64,000 nucleotides of DNA from Adiantum capillus-veneris. Its lineage: Eukaryota > Streptophyta > Polypodiopsida > Polypodiales > Pteridaceae. Positions 1-11,026 of the stretch are shown one piece after another (within the stretch, counting starts at the first letter, position 1; each line of letters starts with the position of its first letter). The notes below the pieces were generated by a model that saw nothing but the letters and a program-made list of their open reading frames with translations, was not told where the DNA came from and did not search any database. A program made the translations under genes and the position numbers. The DNA is taken from contig CM043945.1 in assembly GCA_014529385.2 (NCBI GenBank), forward strand, positions 95,146,112 to 95,210,111, read 5' to 3'.

Positions 1-760
1 GCGTGCTCAGGAAGGGTGGATCCTTCGCAGCACTTTCAACAATCTCAAATGGCGTCTTCCCCGTCGAAGATTGTATCGTGTTATTGTAGGCAAATTCCAT
101 CAAAGGTAAGTACTTTTCCCATCGAGTCTTCTGATCCGAGATACAAGACTTCAATAAATCTAAAACCACTGAATTGCCAATCTCAAATTGCTCGTCAGTC
201 TGCAAGTGCAATGATGACGAGAACCGCAACCGCGTGCCAATGTTCTCCCAAATTGCCTTCCAAAACAAACTCATAAATCTAGGGTCTCTGTCGGAGACAA
301 TCGTCTCAGACATACCATGTTATCGAAAAATCATCGGGACCATTCTGTGTTCTCGGGAGATCAAAAATGAAATCCACTGCAATACTTTCCCAGGGGCGGG
401 TGGGTATGGGTAAAGGCTGTAACAATCCCTATGCCTTATACCTGTCAAACTTGACCTTCTGGCATACTAAGCAACTACGCACAAACTATTCCACATCCTT
501 TTTGAGTCTCGGCCAAAAGAAGTATCTCTCTACCCCTTTCATGGTGGTAGCAATGCCGCGGTGACCCGTAAAAGGTGGACAGTGGCATTCAGTCATAACC
601 TTTTCCCTCAACAGCTGTGTAACGCACAACATAGTCTTTCTCATCAAGTAGCCTTCCCGAATGGAGTATCCTGCTACTGTCTCCCCATCTCGTATCCGTG
701 TGAAAATATCTGCAAAATCTGTATCTGTGGCATACTGATCGACCATATCCTCAAAGCTCC
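1..760 (-). pseudogene. Gypsy-1 copy A integrase (decayed)
   Basis: The zinc-binding part is readable at about 480-620 (CHCPPFTGHRG then, further on, the CLVCQKV pair), giving the H2C2 motif of retroviral-type integrases. The core continues towards position 1, with the SDRDP-type motif near 275-300 and DGQSE-type sequence near 190. Around 324-337 the protein passes directly from the residues after MDFIF to those before SDRDP, so about 35 residues carrying the first catalytic Asp are missing. Copy C has the same junction. Stops and frame changes are frequent and the C-terminal end is outside the window. Confidence 0.8.
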
Positions 761-789
761 TATGATGTATCGCGAAAATAGCCAGAACC

Positions 790-1415
790 AACGGCTTCCG
801 AGACAAAGCATCTGCCACCACATTCTTCTGTCCCTACACATGGACAATCTGGAAGTGAGATTGTGACAAGATGTTCGCCCACCACATCTGCTTTTCGAAA
901 AGCTGCTTTTGTGACAAGAAGTAGCGCAAACTCTGATGGTCTGTAAAGACAACAAAATCCGCTCCGAGTAGGTAATGCTGCCACTGAGTAAGAGCATGGA
1001 TAATCACCAAAAACTCTTTCTCATAAATCTGTGCTGTCATCTCCGGCCTAAAGAACAATCGGCTCTCGTAAGCAATGACATGGCCTTCTTGCATCAAGAC
1101 CGCACCCAAACTACGACCAGAAGCATCACAAAGTACTTCAAATGACTTCTACAAGTCCGGTAAGTCAAATCTGGTCCTGTAGTCAATTTCTCTTTCAATG
1201 TCTGAAAGGCAGTCACCTTTGTGGATCCCCACGAGAAAAGGGACTCCTTTCTGTATCAAGATATGCAAAGGGGAAGCAACCTCGGCAAACTTTTAAATGA
1301 ACCGTCTGTAGTACGAACAAAGCCTCAAGAAGCTTTCAACTTCATGGACATTCTTCAAATCAGGCCAATCACGGATAGCGTCTATCTTGGCCGGATCCAT
1401 TTGCACTCCTGCTAC
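790..1415 (-). pseudogene. Gypsy-1 copy A RT connection and RNase H (decayed)
   Basis: The RNase H core is seen as [17 protein letters not shown], then KEFLVIIHAL, then [11 protein letters not shown], and finally [10 protein letters not shown], which ends the domain near 795. Upstream the tether segment ([22 protein letters not shown]) is out of frame or interrupted. A TAG breaks the frame between HFQIVHV and GQKNVV at about 832-834. The domain would degrade the RNA strand during reverse transcription; this copy cannot make a continuous protein. Confidence 0.8.
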
Positions 1416-2030
1416 TGAGACAAAGTGTCCCAAAAAGTTTATCTCTGAAGCAGATGATCTCTGTGTTCTACCTCATTCTTGGAGATAACAACGATATCAT
1501 CAAAGAAAGTGCCAACAAATAGCCTATACTCTCGAAAAATCCTATCCATCATCCGTTAAATGTCGCAGGAGCATTGGTTAAGCCAAAAGGCATCACCAAA
1601 AACTCAAATGACCCAAAAGTCGTCCGAAAGGCTGTCTTGTAGACGTCTTCCGCGGCGATTCGGATCTGATAATATCCACTCTTCAAGTCAATCCTGCTGA
1701 AGCACGAGGATCCCTATGACCTGTCGAGTATATCATCGATCCTAGGAATTGGAAATCTGTTCTTGATGGTGATTTTGTTGAGAGCTCTATAATCGATGCA
1801 CATTCTCCAAGATCCGTCATTCTTCAAATCCAACAACAGTGGAGAGCAATACGGTGAAGTACTAGGCTGGACAAGACCCTTTTCCAAGAGGTCTTTCATT
1901 GGGTTCATAATCTTTTCATTTTGTACTCGGCTCACACGGTAAGGTGGCCGGTTCGGTGATGTGCTTCCAGGTATCAGGTCACTGGTCTGATCTTCAGGCC
2001 CTCTAAAAAGCAATCGGCATGAGTGTGGAG
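1416..2030 (-). pseudogene. Gypsy-1 copy A reverse transcriptase (decayed)
   Basis: The first 100 residues are open (1714-2013) and read through [32 protein letters not shown] and PRIDDILD, the fingers and palm start of a gypsy RT. The rest, including the [25 protein letters not shown] and FFDD catalytic region (about 1500-1620), is frameshifted. Copies C and G carry the same protein in better condition. Non-functional. Confidence 0.85.
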
Positions 2031-2518
2031 AAAACTCTTGGCATTCTTTTGTTCAGGTCAAAACATATTCAACCTTTATCCATCGTTCAGTTCTCTCCCA
2101 AAAGAATGAATAAAGAAACCGAAGTTCATCAAGTACAATCTTTGAGCCCTTCATTTATCAAAGTCGCTTTCTCGGCCCGATAGTCAACCACAGTGTAGTT
2201 CTTGTGGTACCAAGGGATTCCGAGTAGAACGTCACTCATGTGCCCTGAACACCCTTGTCATTGCAAACGAAGTTTGCCAATGCTCGATGTAATGGCAACA
2301 TCTCGTCCCGGTGCCAGTTGAACTACCTTCGCCTATGGCGTCAGTCTATCGAGCGTAATTCCAAATCGAGCCGCCAATTCCAAGTGAAAAGAAGTTGGCC
2401 TTGCCTCCTTCAAAAGAGCTTCCTAATCCTTCACTTTGCCCCAAAAGCGGCAAAGTTTGTACTTTCATTCATTAGATTCGGTGCAGGTCCCACACCATGT
2501 GGTACCAGTTCTGCTTTT
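2031..2518 (-). pseudogene. Gypsy-1 copy A protease region (remnant)
   Basis: Lies between the gag stop and the RT start. Short stretches such as IGKLRLQ and VLLGIPWYHKNY align with the aspartic protease region of elements B and K, but the catalytic D-x-G loop is not readable and several frame changes occur. Assigned by position and by these short matches. Confidence 0.6.
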
Positions 2519-2863
2519 CTATCTGCCTTTTCTGCCACGTTCCTTAGGTGCTCTCGAACTCTCAGGCTTGTCGTCGTCTTTATCATTCGGTTCTTTTTGT
2601 GCCTTTTTAGGGCACTTCAGGGAGATATGTCCATGTTCCCCACATCCAAAGCACTTCCCCTCTCTAATGAAGCGAGCTCGCTCCTCAGGAGTAAGCTTGG
2701 GTCGTGCATCCTTTTTCTCTAGGTTGCTCTTTTTCTTTCTACTTTCATTCCCAGAAGTCTGTTCGGCTCGTTGTGTCATGGCCTCATCTATGGGGTACGT
2801 CAGACTGCCAAAGTGAATGGCAAAGCCCCGCTTCGCATGACTCATCTACTCCTGAATAGAAGC
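2519..2863 (-). pseudogene. Gypsy-1 copy A gag, C-terminal part with CCHC knuckle
   Basis: About 114 residues in one frame: the tail of the capsid-like domain (MSHAKRGFAIHFGSL), a lysine/glutamate-rich linker, and one zinc knuckle CFGCGEHGHISLKC (C-x2-C-x4-H-x4-C). Gag packages the element RNA into cytoplasmic particles. The frame is cut on its N-terminal side at 2863 by a solo LTR and resumes at 4562. Confidence 0.85.
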
Positions 2864-4557
2864 TGTCACGAGGACGTGGCAACTGCTAACCTTAGTTGTT
2901 GGTTTCTTTCCAATGATTTTTGTTTAATTTTTGAGACCCTCTTTTTGAAGTTGCAAATGGTCGGACATTGTATGGCCAATGTGAACGGTAGTTTCACCCG
3001 CAGATGGGAAGTTGGTCGGCACTGGAACTCGTAAAGTAAAAGGATGTCTAGGCTCAATTCAAGATCATGTAGGTCCCCCCGTCGCACTTAGCAAGTTGGT
3101 GGATACTAGGAAGTGAACTCAATAAAGGGATAAAGTCAAGGTGGGATCACCAACAGAAAGTATCCGATAGTTGGGCCACATTGCACTTTTGGATGCGATC
3201 CCAATGGGGATAGATGGTCAGAAGACCAGTGGGAGCCCAACGGAAGCATCTCCTAAAATTTAGGAAACTGCTATTTTGGGCCATGAAATCTATTCACGTC
3301 ATTAGCTTCAGAATGACAAGGGGAACATTTTATTACTCTGCTGCAAAGTCAACTCATGCACCAGTTGAGAGATTTTTAAGCGGGAAGCCCAATGCGAGGA
3401 AATTGCATGTATGAGTGCCAAGTGGCACTTTTTGGCCAATTTACCAAGCCTGGGAGAAGAGAACTCGTAACTGACTTTTTGGAGAAGTTTTGGAGGTTGA
3501 TAACTGTGGTTTTTAGCCATTTCTCTCCATTTTTCAGCTTCCCATGACTTTACCTAGGACCAAGGAGCTCATTTTCAACATTGGAAGGCATCAAATGCGT
3601 GTTTACAGGGCTGTTTTGCTGCGTTTTCAGCGGTTTTGGCAGCCATGGAAATCTGCATCTATTTGTTCACAGATGCATTACAGGTCAAGGGCACAAGAGG
3701 AGGCCCTCGATTTATGCTGGGGGGATGCTTCATTGAGAACCTGTCTCACAGGTTAAGAGCTATGGAGTGCTTGCTTTCCTCTCTATGTACAATGTGGTGC
3801 TAGGAGTGATGGCCTGCACACCACACACTGCTCTCTCTCTCCCCTACGTGCAGTTATGTGATGCCCTACAAGAGGGCTCTTCATTTGACTGATGTACAGC
3901 TGTATGGTTTCATGCTTTTGTGCTGAGGCAAGAGCCTCCTTGAGCAGGAACAGGGGTAGCTAACTGCTACTCCAACGCAGGCACAGGTGAGGGTCATAAC
4001 CTCACCGTACAAGTGCAAATTCAGCGCTATGTATGCGCAGAAAATTGACTGTTTTTCAGCCATACGGACGCCAAAACACTTGGGGATTGTGCCCCACTGG
4101 CAAAGGACAGCTAAGGGATTGTTTGGGGCTGAAAACAGGGCAAAAACCAGTAAATACAGCATGCTGAATTTACTGTTTTTGGGCAGGAATCAAAGGGTTT
4201 ATGCAAGTGGAAGAGAGTTCCAGCAGGGGAATTGGTTTCGCGCAAGTTTTGGGGCTGTTATGCTGCCGAAATTTGGCCAAAACAAGTGGTATCTAGCTTG
4301 ATACAGATAAAGGATTCCCAGGACTCTTCTTTGTAATTTACCCTCCTAAAGAATAAAGAAATACCGAGAGGGGCGCCAATTTTGGGGCCTACAGGTTGTC
4401 TGCGTCTGCTCGGGGCATTCTAGCTTCCGAGCTGTGTGTGTATTCAAGTGTTACTTCCCGTCGTAGATTCTCTTTGCAAAGTGCTCTGTGTGTGTGTCTA
4501 AAGTAAAGAAGTTCAAGTGAAAGCCAACGCCTACCGCCCCACCACAGGCCGGTTTCA
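2864..4557 (+). repeat. Solo LTR of family Gypsy-2 inside copy A gag
   Basis: Starts TGTCACGAGG and ends GGCCGGTTTCA, replacing nothing of the gag frame: the gag sequence before 2864 and after about 4561 is contiguous in copy C. Much of it aligns with the LTRs of element B in inverse orientation, including the segment GGAGATGGTC-like/AACATTTTATTACTCTGCTGC and the end ACAGGCCGGTT. The target duplication is degenerate (GAAGC before, AAGT after). It carries the AATAAAGAAATACCGAGAGG motif at about 4351-4370. A lone LTR without internal DNA is what LTR-LTR recombination leaves behind. Short ORFs inside (for example 3214-3414, 3987-4301) are not taken as genes. Confidence 0.85.
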
Positions 4558-5803
4558 AAGTTGACTTCTGCTCCAAGCAGTGATCTCGGATCTCTGTAGG
4601 TAGACCCAAGGTGAACCGCTCAATTTGTTCTCTGAACGAGATCTTCTTGAATGAAGAAGCAGGTAGAAAAGAGCTCCAGAATCTTTCACAGTCAGCATTA
4701 CTTGTATCTTTCTTGGTCATCCGAAGATGGTTCCAAGCAGCTCGTATATCTCATTCATATTCTTGCATCAACCAAGAAGAAATAAAAAGCTTCTTAAATT
4801 TCAACCATTTAATTGGTGCAGTCTTGTTTAAAAGAAGCGTGGACCACCAAGTGCGAGCATTCCCCTTAAAGTAAGAGGCCGCTCTCCGAAACTTGGAGTG
4901 CTCTGAATAGCGTCCTCCCGCGAAGGCGATGTCAAACTGTTGTATAAAAGACAAAGCCTTCCAAGCATCTGAGTATCCTGAAAAAGTACCAAACTTGATT
5001 GAGTGGCCACCTTCCTTAAACTCTCGGACTTTCTTTCTTTTGTCTTCGAGAAAGTCATACTGGTTGGCTTTGTAAAAATTCTTCTTGTTCACATAAAAGT
5101 TTCCGTCATCTGAATCTGAGCTGTCTATAGACGAGTCCTCAGTAGGACTGTCAATCTCTGGGCGAGATTTAGCCTTCTTTGCCTTTTTCTTGCCCTTTCC
5201 GAAGCTTTGTTTCTTGCTTCGCTTTTTACCTTTTCTTTCTTCTTCGCTCGAATCTGAAGAGCTAGAAGAACCGTCAGAAGAAGAAGAAGAAGAAGAAGAA
5301 GAAGAAGAAAAGAATTGGGTACTCCTTCAAATCAAACACGCTTCTTTTGTTTCTTTGCCTTGTCAAATGTCGACTAACGACCCAAATAACCCGGGAAGTC
5401 AATGCCTTTCTTCTACTTTTTGCCGTGCTTTTTGGCTTTCTTTTGCGCGTCAAAAAGCTGAGCAATCCGTGCATCAACCACCTCTTGTAATTCCTTCTCT
5501 GAATACTGTTTGTGATCAAAAGGTTTCTTGAGAGCGGGTTTCGGGGGTGGTGTTGTGGTTTTTTGCCACTGCGCATGCACTTCCTGAAAAGAAGTCTCAC
5601 TCATATATTTTGCCAATTTCGGATCCTTCGCAAAACTGAGCATCATCTTTGTTGCATCGCCGATCAATTGACGACGCTTCATCTCTCTCTGCTGCGCCCT
5701 GAGTAGGCCGAGGCGGGCCATACTCTCTGCCGAAATCTTCGTTGTGATCCCTGCCCGCATTTCCAGATGCAGAGGGAGTCGACTAATCCTTGCGTGAAGC
5801 CAT
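4558..5803 (-). pseudogene. Gypsy-1 copy A gag, N-terminal and capsid parts
   Basis: Starts at the ATG ending at 5803 (MASG-type start as in copies C and G). Readable blocks: QLIGDATKMMLSFAKDPK, PKPALKKP, a GAA-repeat-encoded acidic or serine-rich stretch (5276-5309), then FREFKEGG-type and LSFIQQFDIAFAGGRYSE capsid core, WWSTLLLNKTAP, and RFTLGLPTEIRDHCLEQKS. The frame changes several times and is cut at 4562 by the solo LTR. Confidence 0.8.
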
Positions 5804-5860
5804 AGGTGCCGCGGAAAAAAAATTGGGGATCAGAATTCCCGTAGAAGAGAAATCGGCCGT

Positions 5861-5872
5861 GCTCTGATACCA
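5861..5872 (-). other. Primer binding site of copy A (initiator Met-tRNA)
   Basis: On the minus strand the 12 bases read TGGTATCAGAGC, the usual complement of the plant initiator Met-tRNA 3' end, one base after the LTR end at 5874. Confidence 0.9.
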
Positions 5873-5873
5873 T

Positions 5874-6523
5874 TGTAACAGACTTGGACACTCCAAGTCA
5901 AGAATCAATCGCGACAGCACCAAATAACCACTTCAAAACAATTCACAAATCACAATAGATTTGCACTGGCCCGGCGGAGTTCCATGCCTAGAGATATTGG
6001 CCCCAAAGACTGGCGCCCCTTTCGGTATTTCTTTATGTATTAAATCAATGTCAAAGTACAAAGAGCGGTTAGGGTTTCACTCCATAGTCACAAGGGACGC
6101 ATTCCGGGACGGGGAACGGGGGACGGGACTCAAATGGATTTTTAGTGTAAAAAAGAGGGCGGGACGGCAAGTGGGGCCGAGAAAGTGGGGACGGGAAGCC
6201 CGAAAAAGGGCGTCCCTTGTTACTATGTTTCACTCTCAGACTCTGCGTCCAAATGCTCTGCAGAGTGAGCCCTAAACCGTGTAAATTAAAGGTTACAAGG
6301 GATGCCCAAAAGCACAACCCCAAAAGCACAACCCCAAAAGCTTCAAAACAAAAGCAGAATCTATATTTCTCTCTCAAACCCTCTTCAGGGTTTTAAAAAT
6401 AAAGCAGATCATTCTCTCTCTTTCTCCTTGGCCATTTGCGTAGCCAAAAATCTCCGTCATTTCCGGAAATATCCGTACACTGCTGCCACGTGGCATGGCC
6501 GCCTGCTTTTAGGGTTTCCAGCT
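5874..6523 (-). repeat. Copy A 5' LTR, downstream portion
   Basis: Matches the 3' two thirds of the copy C LTRs (ends TGTTACA, contains the GGCGCC motif at about 5998-6035) and is broken at 6523/21480 by element B. The last five bases CCAGC (6519-6523) are repeated at 21475-21479. The MITE at 6083-6227 lies inside. Confidence 0.9.
6083..6227. mobile_element. 145-bp hAT-like MITE
   Basis: Terminal inverted repeats CATAGTCACAAGGGACGC and GCGTCCCTTGTTACTATG differ at one position over 18 bp. Both ends are flanked by TTTCACTC (6075-6082 and 6228-6235), an 8-bp target duplication. The empty site is seen in the related LTRs of copy C, where TTTCACTC (minus-strand sense) occurs once, so the insertion is certain. 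The interior is G-rich with repeated GGGACGGG-type units and has no ORF. An 8-bp duplication is typical of hAT transposons; the TIR start is not a textbook hAT end, so the superfamily is inferred. Confidence 0.85.
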
Positions 6524-8029
6524 ATAACCGGCCTGTACAACGTAGAGGGCGATACTATTTCAATTACCTGTTAACTTTACACAGAGCACTGAGAAGGGAA
6601 GAGAACACAGTTGCGTCCAGCGACTAGAATGTCACTGCGCACACGAGACCGACACCCTGTAGGCCCCAAAGACTGGCGCCCCTTTCGGTATTTCTTTATT
6701 CAAATTAAAGTAGACGATCCGACCACTTAGCACAAGCTTTCACAAAGCTGTCCAAACCTGGCGAGGGCTGTCCAAACCTGGCGAGGGCTGAAAACGCAGG
6801 TTTTCGACCTGATTTTGGCAGCATAACGACGCAAAAACCCCTGTAGGTCAAAAACACCTGTCTAGGACGGATTCCCTCGATATCTGGAAGCTTTCTGGTG
6901 AGCTGTCACAGAAATTCAGCGGGCTGTAATTCTCTGTTTTTCACTGCCAGGAGCCCAAAAGCCTGTACACGCATCCCAAGGCTCTCACGAGGCTCCCCCG
7001 ATGTTCCCTTGCAGTTTAGGTGCGAAACCCTAAACCTGCAGGAAAACACAGCAGGCTGTAATTCCCTGTTTCGGATCGTTTTTAGCGGAGCGAACATGCC
7101 TACGCGTGTCCCAAGGGCTCCCGCACACAATGGGACAATTCCCCTGTGGAACTGTGCGTACCTATGGGGGATTAGCAATTAGCTAATCCGGTTCCTGTTC
7201 AGAAGGCTCTTGCCTTGGCAAACGCGCATAAACCCCCAGAGCTGTACATAGGTCAAATGAGAAGCCCACTAGTGGGGCATAACATACTGTACGTAGGGGA
7301 GAAAGAGAGCAGTCTGTAGCGTGTGGGGCATCCCTCCAATCACCATACTGTGCATAGAGGGCAAGGTAAGCATTCCATAGCTTCTGTACCTGCTACAATC
7401 CACCTGAGGCTGAAAATGGTGCCCCCTTTGTTGATATGCAGCTCGTTTTTGCCTCCCAGAGTGGCAGAATCGCTCACAGGCTGGCACGTCGCCCAGTTTC
7501 TGAGTTTGGGCTTTCCCTGCTAAAAATATCTCAACTGGTGCGTCAGTTGACTTGGCAGCAGAGCAATAAAATGTTCCCCTTGTCATTCCAGAGCTAATGA
7601 CGCGAACACATTTTCCGGTCAAAAATAGCAATTCCCTAAATTTTAGGAGATGTTTCCATGGCGTCCCTATCGGTCTCCTGACCATCATTGAAGACTACCA
7701 TTTGACCAACATCTACAATGTGGGTTAATTTACTAGCCCCTTTCAACTTATAAAGTTGCAGTGACTTGACGAGTGGCCCAAATTCCAGTTTGGCGCACAC
7801 GAGCTTCCATACTCATCAGAATTCAGTGCTAACTGGCCCGGGCAATCCCTGTCTGACCGACCTAGATCCCCGATGTGAGAAACCCATTTGGCTGCAGCCG
7901 TTTCACACTGGCCATGCAATGTCCACTTGCATCTTTTCAAGGGTTTTGGGACAAGCAAGTAAAAATAAAATAAATATATCTAATACTTATTTACGGAAGG
8001 CAACAGGAAAAATACACCTCCTGGTGACA
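6524..8029 (-). repeat. Copy B 3' LTR
   Basis: On the minus strand starts TGTCACCAGG and ends GGCCGGTTATA. The final TA instead of CA is shared with the other LTR; the related solo LTR at 4557 ends in CA. Contains the shared AAATACCGAAAGGGGCGCCA motif (6662-6700) and a 20-bp tandem duplication near 6758-6797 absent from the 5' LTR. Overlapping ORFs on both strands (about 6898-7182, 7269-7688) are regarded as chance. Confidence 0.95.
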
Positions 8030-8044
8030 CACCCCACCCTTGAA
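8030..8044 (-). other. Polypurine tract of copy B
   Basis: Minus strand reads TTCAAGGGTGGGGTG immediately before the LTR start TGTCACC. Such a purine run primes plus-strand DNA synthesis. Confidence 0.8.
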
Positions 8045-8369
8045 ATACTGCAAGCGACCTCGGTTGCATGCCAATAATACATGCAGATATCTCCTGATAT
8101 CACATATATTCTATGATGGGAATCCAAGATATACATGCTTCCGGAAATGTAGCGTTGGACGATTAAACAATCCCACCAACCTGGCTATGACACATATATC
8201 AAGCATAGAAGTCTTCTAGTGTACTCTTGAGCACAAACTTCTCTAGCTAAATTCTGTATGGAAAGAGTAGATACAATTGCTTAACTACTCTCTTGAGCAT
8301 CATGAACCATGCTCTTGCCTTGCTCCAAAAAGGTTGCATCAAGTCACTGTGGGTTCCATTTGAAAGGCT
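8045..8369 (-). other. Copy B 3' noncoding spacer
   Basis: About 325 bases between the pol stop and the polypurine tract. No ORF, repeat or motif recognised. Confidence 0.6.
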
Positions 8370-9664
8370 TCATTCAAGATACAATTGCAATAGCTGAGGT
8401 GAATCAAGCAATTCAGACTCTTCCATCCATTTGGCATCTAATGATGGATAGTTCTTGAACTTCACCAAATAGCGTCTTGCAAGTTTTCCTCTAACCTTTC
8501 TTTCTTTATGTGTCAATATCTGTTCAGGAACAAGGATTTCATCCAATTCTTCCACTTCGGGTTGTTCCTCATCAAGCATATTCTCTGGCAAATCACCAAC
8601 AAAGGGCCTTAGAAGGCTGACATGAAAAGCATTATGTATTTTCCAGCCTTCTGGTAGCTTTAACCTGTAAGCTACATCGCTGATCTTTTCTGAAATCTGA
8701 AAAGAACCATAATATCGCATACTGAGCTTAGGAAACAAGCGTTCCTTGCCTTTCCTTTTCCTTAACCTGGCCTTTTCAAAGCGCAAAAGTACCCAATCAC
8801 CAAGTGAAAATACAAGTTCACGACGATGACGATCAGCAGCTTTCTTTTGCTTAGCCTGAGTCTTCTCAAGAGCAATCTTTATCTTCCTGTATGTTTCATC
8901 CATATCTTGCACATACTTGTCTGCCTCAAATATCTTGTCCTTAGTCTGCAAAATGGGCGGGACTTTCTTTCCTCCTTCCACTATCTGAAATGGTGCCTTA
9001 CCTATTGACGTATGCACAGTGTTATTGTAAGCATATTCAACCAATGGGAGATGGTGTTCCCAAGTTGCCTTGTGCTCTGAGACATAACATTTGAGCAGGT
9101 CCAAGACAGTAGAATTTGCCTCTTCTGACTGTCCATCAGTTTGCGGATGAAACGAAGAAGAGAACTTGAGCGTAGTGCCCATGTTCTCAAACAATGCCTT
9201 CCCGAAAAGACTCGTCATACGTGGATCCCTGTCACTGACAATTGACTGAGGCATCCCATGATATTTAAAGATATTGCTCATGAATATCTTGACCATGTGT
9301 TGTGGCTTTATCTTCTTCCTAACAGGAATGAAATGGGCCTGCTTACTGAACCTACAAATGATAGTCCAAATCCCATCATTTCCTGTTTGCGTCCTTGGAA
9401 GATCAAAAGATAAAGTCCATTGCTATACTTTCCCATGGCCTATCAGGGATCGGCAATGGCTGCAACAATCCCGGTTGCTTTTGTCTGTCAAATTTGACTT
9501 TTTGGCATACTAAGCATGATCTTACAAATGTGTCAACATCTTGACGCAAAGCTGGCCAATAGAAGAATGCCTCAACCCCTTTCACTGTCGCATCAATTCC
9601 ACGATGCCCAACATAAGGTGGAGCATGACTTTCCATCAAAATCTTTGGCCGTAACTATTTAGTA
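8370..9664 (-). pseudogene. Copy B integrase with chromodomain-like C-terminus
   Basis: H2C2 zinc finger in the 9403-9639 frame (HAPPYVGHRG, then SCLVCQKVKF). After MDFIF a one-base shift leads into the core: SKQAHFIPVRKKIK, then SDRDPRMTSL (second Asp) and TDGQSEEAN (Glu). The position of the first catalytic Asp, normally in a VVDRFSK-like motif, reads IICRFSK (codon 9354-9356), a Cys. The 308-residue final frame (8370-9296) continues through the GPY/F-like FHVSLLRPFVGDLP region and ends with RRYLVKFKNYPSLDAKWME, which resembles a chromodomain used by some gypsy elements to choose sites. Nearly intact, but apparently inactive at the catalytic triad. Confidence 0.85.
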
Positions 9665-9699
9665 ACGCATAACTTTCCATGCATCATGAGAAAGTCATT

Positions 9700-10440
9700 C
9701 TACAGCATATAGTGCTCATGATGTTGCCCATCAACAAGCTGGTCATAGATCCTTGCAAAATCTAAATCTTCAGCATATTGTGTCTTCATTTCGTCTAGTT
9801 CACAATGGTACGGAATTGACATTGCTGAAATTTGGGGCTTTCGTGACAACGCATCAGCCACCACGTTCTTTTTCCCTTGCATATGCACAATCTGAAAATG
9901 GAACATTGACAAGATGTTTGCCCATCGCATGTGTTTCTCAGACAACTTGGTTTGTGTGAGAAAATATCGTAAGGTTTGATGATCCGTTTGGACAACAAAA
10001 TCAGCCCCTAGCAAATAGTGTTTCCAACTAGTGAGAGCATGAATTACTGCCAGCAATTCTTTCTCATAGACTTGCAAGTTCCTTTCAGTCTTCAAAAGAA
10101 TTCTGCTCTCATATGCGACTACTAGACCATTTTGCATCAAAACTGCACCAAGACTATGGCCACACGCATCACATTGAACCACAAAAGGTTTAGAAAGATC
10201 TGGCAAAATAATTACCGGATCCGAAGTCGGCTTCTCTTTCAAGTGTTTGAACGCTAAAATTTCCTTGGTTGTCCACTTGAAAGTAACTCCTTTTCCTTGC
10301 AGTGCATGGAGTGGAGAAGCAATCTCAGCAAAATTTCGGATGATCCTCCTGTAATAGGAACATAAGCCTAGAAAGCTTCAAATGTCATGTACGGACTTCA
10401 AGTCTGGCCATGACCTAATTGCTTCCACTTTAGCGGGATC
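9700..10440 (-). pseudogene. Copy B RT connection and RNase H
   Basis: Open from 10242 to 9700 (180 residues): [40 protein letters not shown] and VADALSRKP give the catalytic D-E-D residues of RNase H. The tether upstream (about 10243-10440) contains the GLCSYYRR-like and TWKGVTFKW-type region with breaks. Ends at a stop at 9700, before the integrase finger. Confidence 0.85.
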
Positions 10441-11017
10441 CATGCGACCCATCCTTTGAAACAATGTGCCCAAGGAAGTGAATTTCTTGCAAAAAGAACT
10501 CACTTTTCTTCGCATTAATGAGTAGCCTGTTCTTACGTAACTCATTGAAAACTGCAGTCAAGTGATCCCTATGCTTCTCTTCAGACTTTGAGTAGACAAT
10601 CATGTCATCAAAGAAGGTACCCACGAAGTTTCTATGTGGTCTAAAAATTCTGTCCATCATTCTATTAAATGTGGCAGGAGCATTTGTGAGACCAAATGGC
10701 ATGACAAGAAACTCATAGAGACCAAATGTTGTCCTGAACGCAGTCTTATGGACATCTTCTGGTCTAATGCGTATCTGATGATACCCGCTCTTTAGGTCTA
10801 TTCTTGTAAACAATGACGCTCCCTCAAGCCGATCAAGAATGTCATCTATCCTTGGTATGGGGAACCTGTTCTTGATGGTATTCTTATTCAAGGCGCGATA
10901 GTCAATGCACATGCGCCATGAACCATCCTTCTTTTGCACTAAGAGTACAGGCGAACAAAAAGGGGATGAACTGGGCTGAATCAGCCCCTTCTCTAAAAGC
11001 TCGTTGACCTGACCCAT
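10430..11017 (-). pseudogene. Copy B reverse transcriptase
   Basis: A 195-residue open frame: [68 protein letters not shown], catalytic [10 protein letters not shown], and [10 protein letters not shown]. This covers fingers and palm in full. A TAG between 11017 and 11027 (context AAQ-stop-KEIM, where relatives have Gln) separates it from the protease frame, so gag-pol would terminate here. Confidence 0.9.
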
Positions 11018-11026
11018 AATCTCTTT

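Noticed and set aside
6898-7182. Overlapping ORFs on both strands in the B LTR (also 7269-7688, 20288-20556)
   Set aside because: They lie within both LTRs, overlap on opposite strands, show no domain, and vary by indels; LTR shadows.
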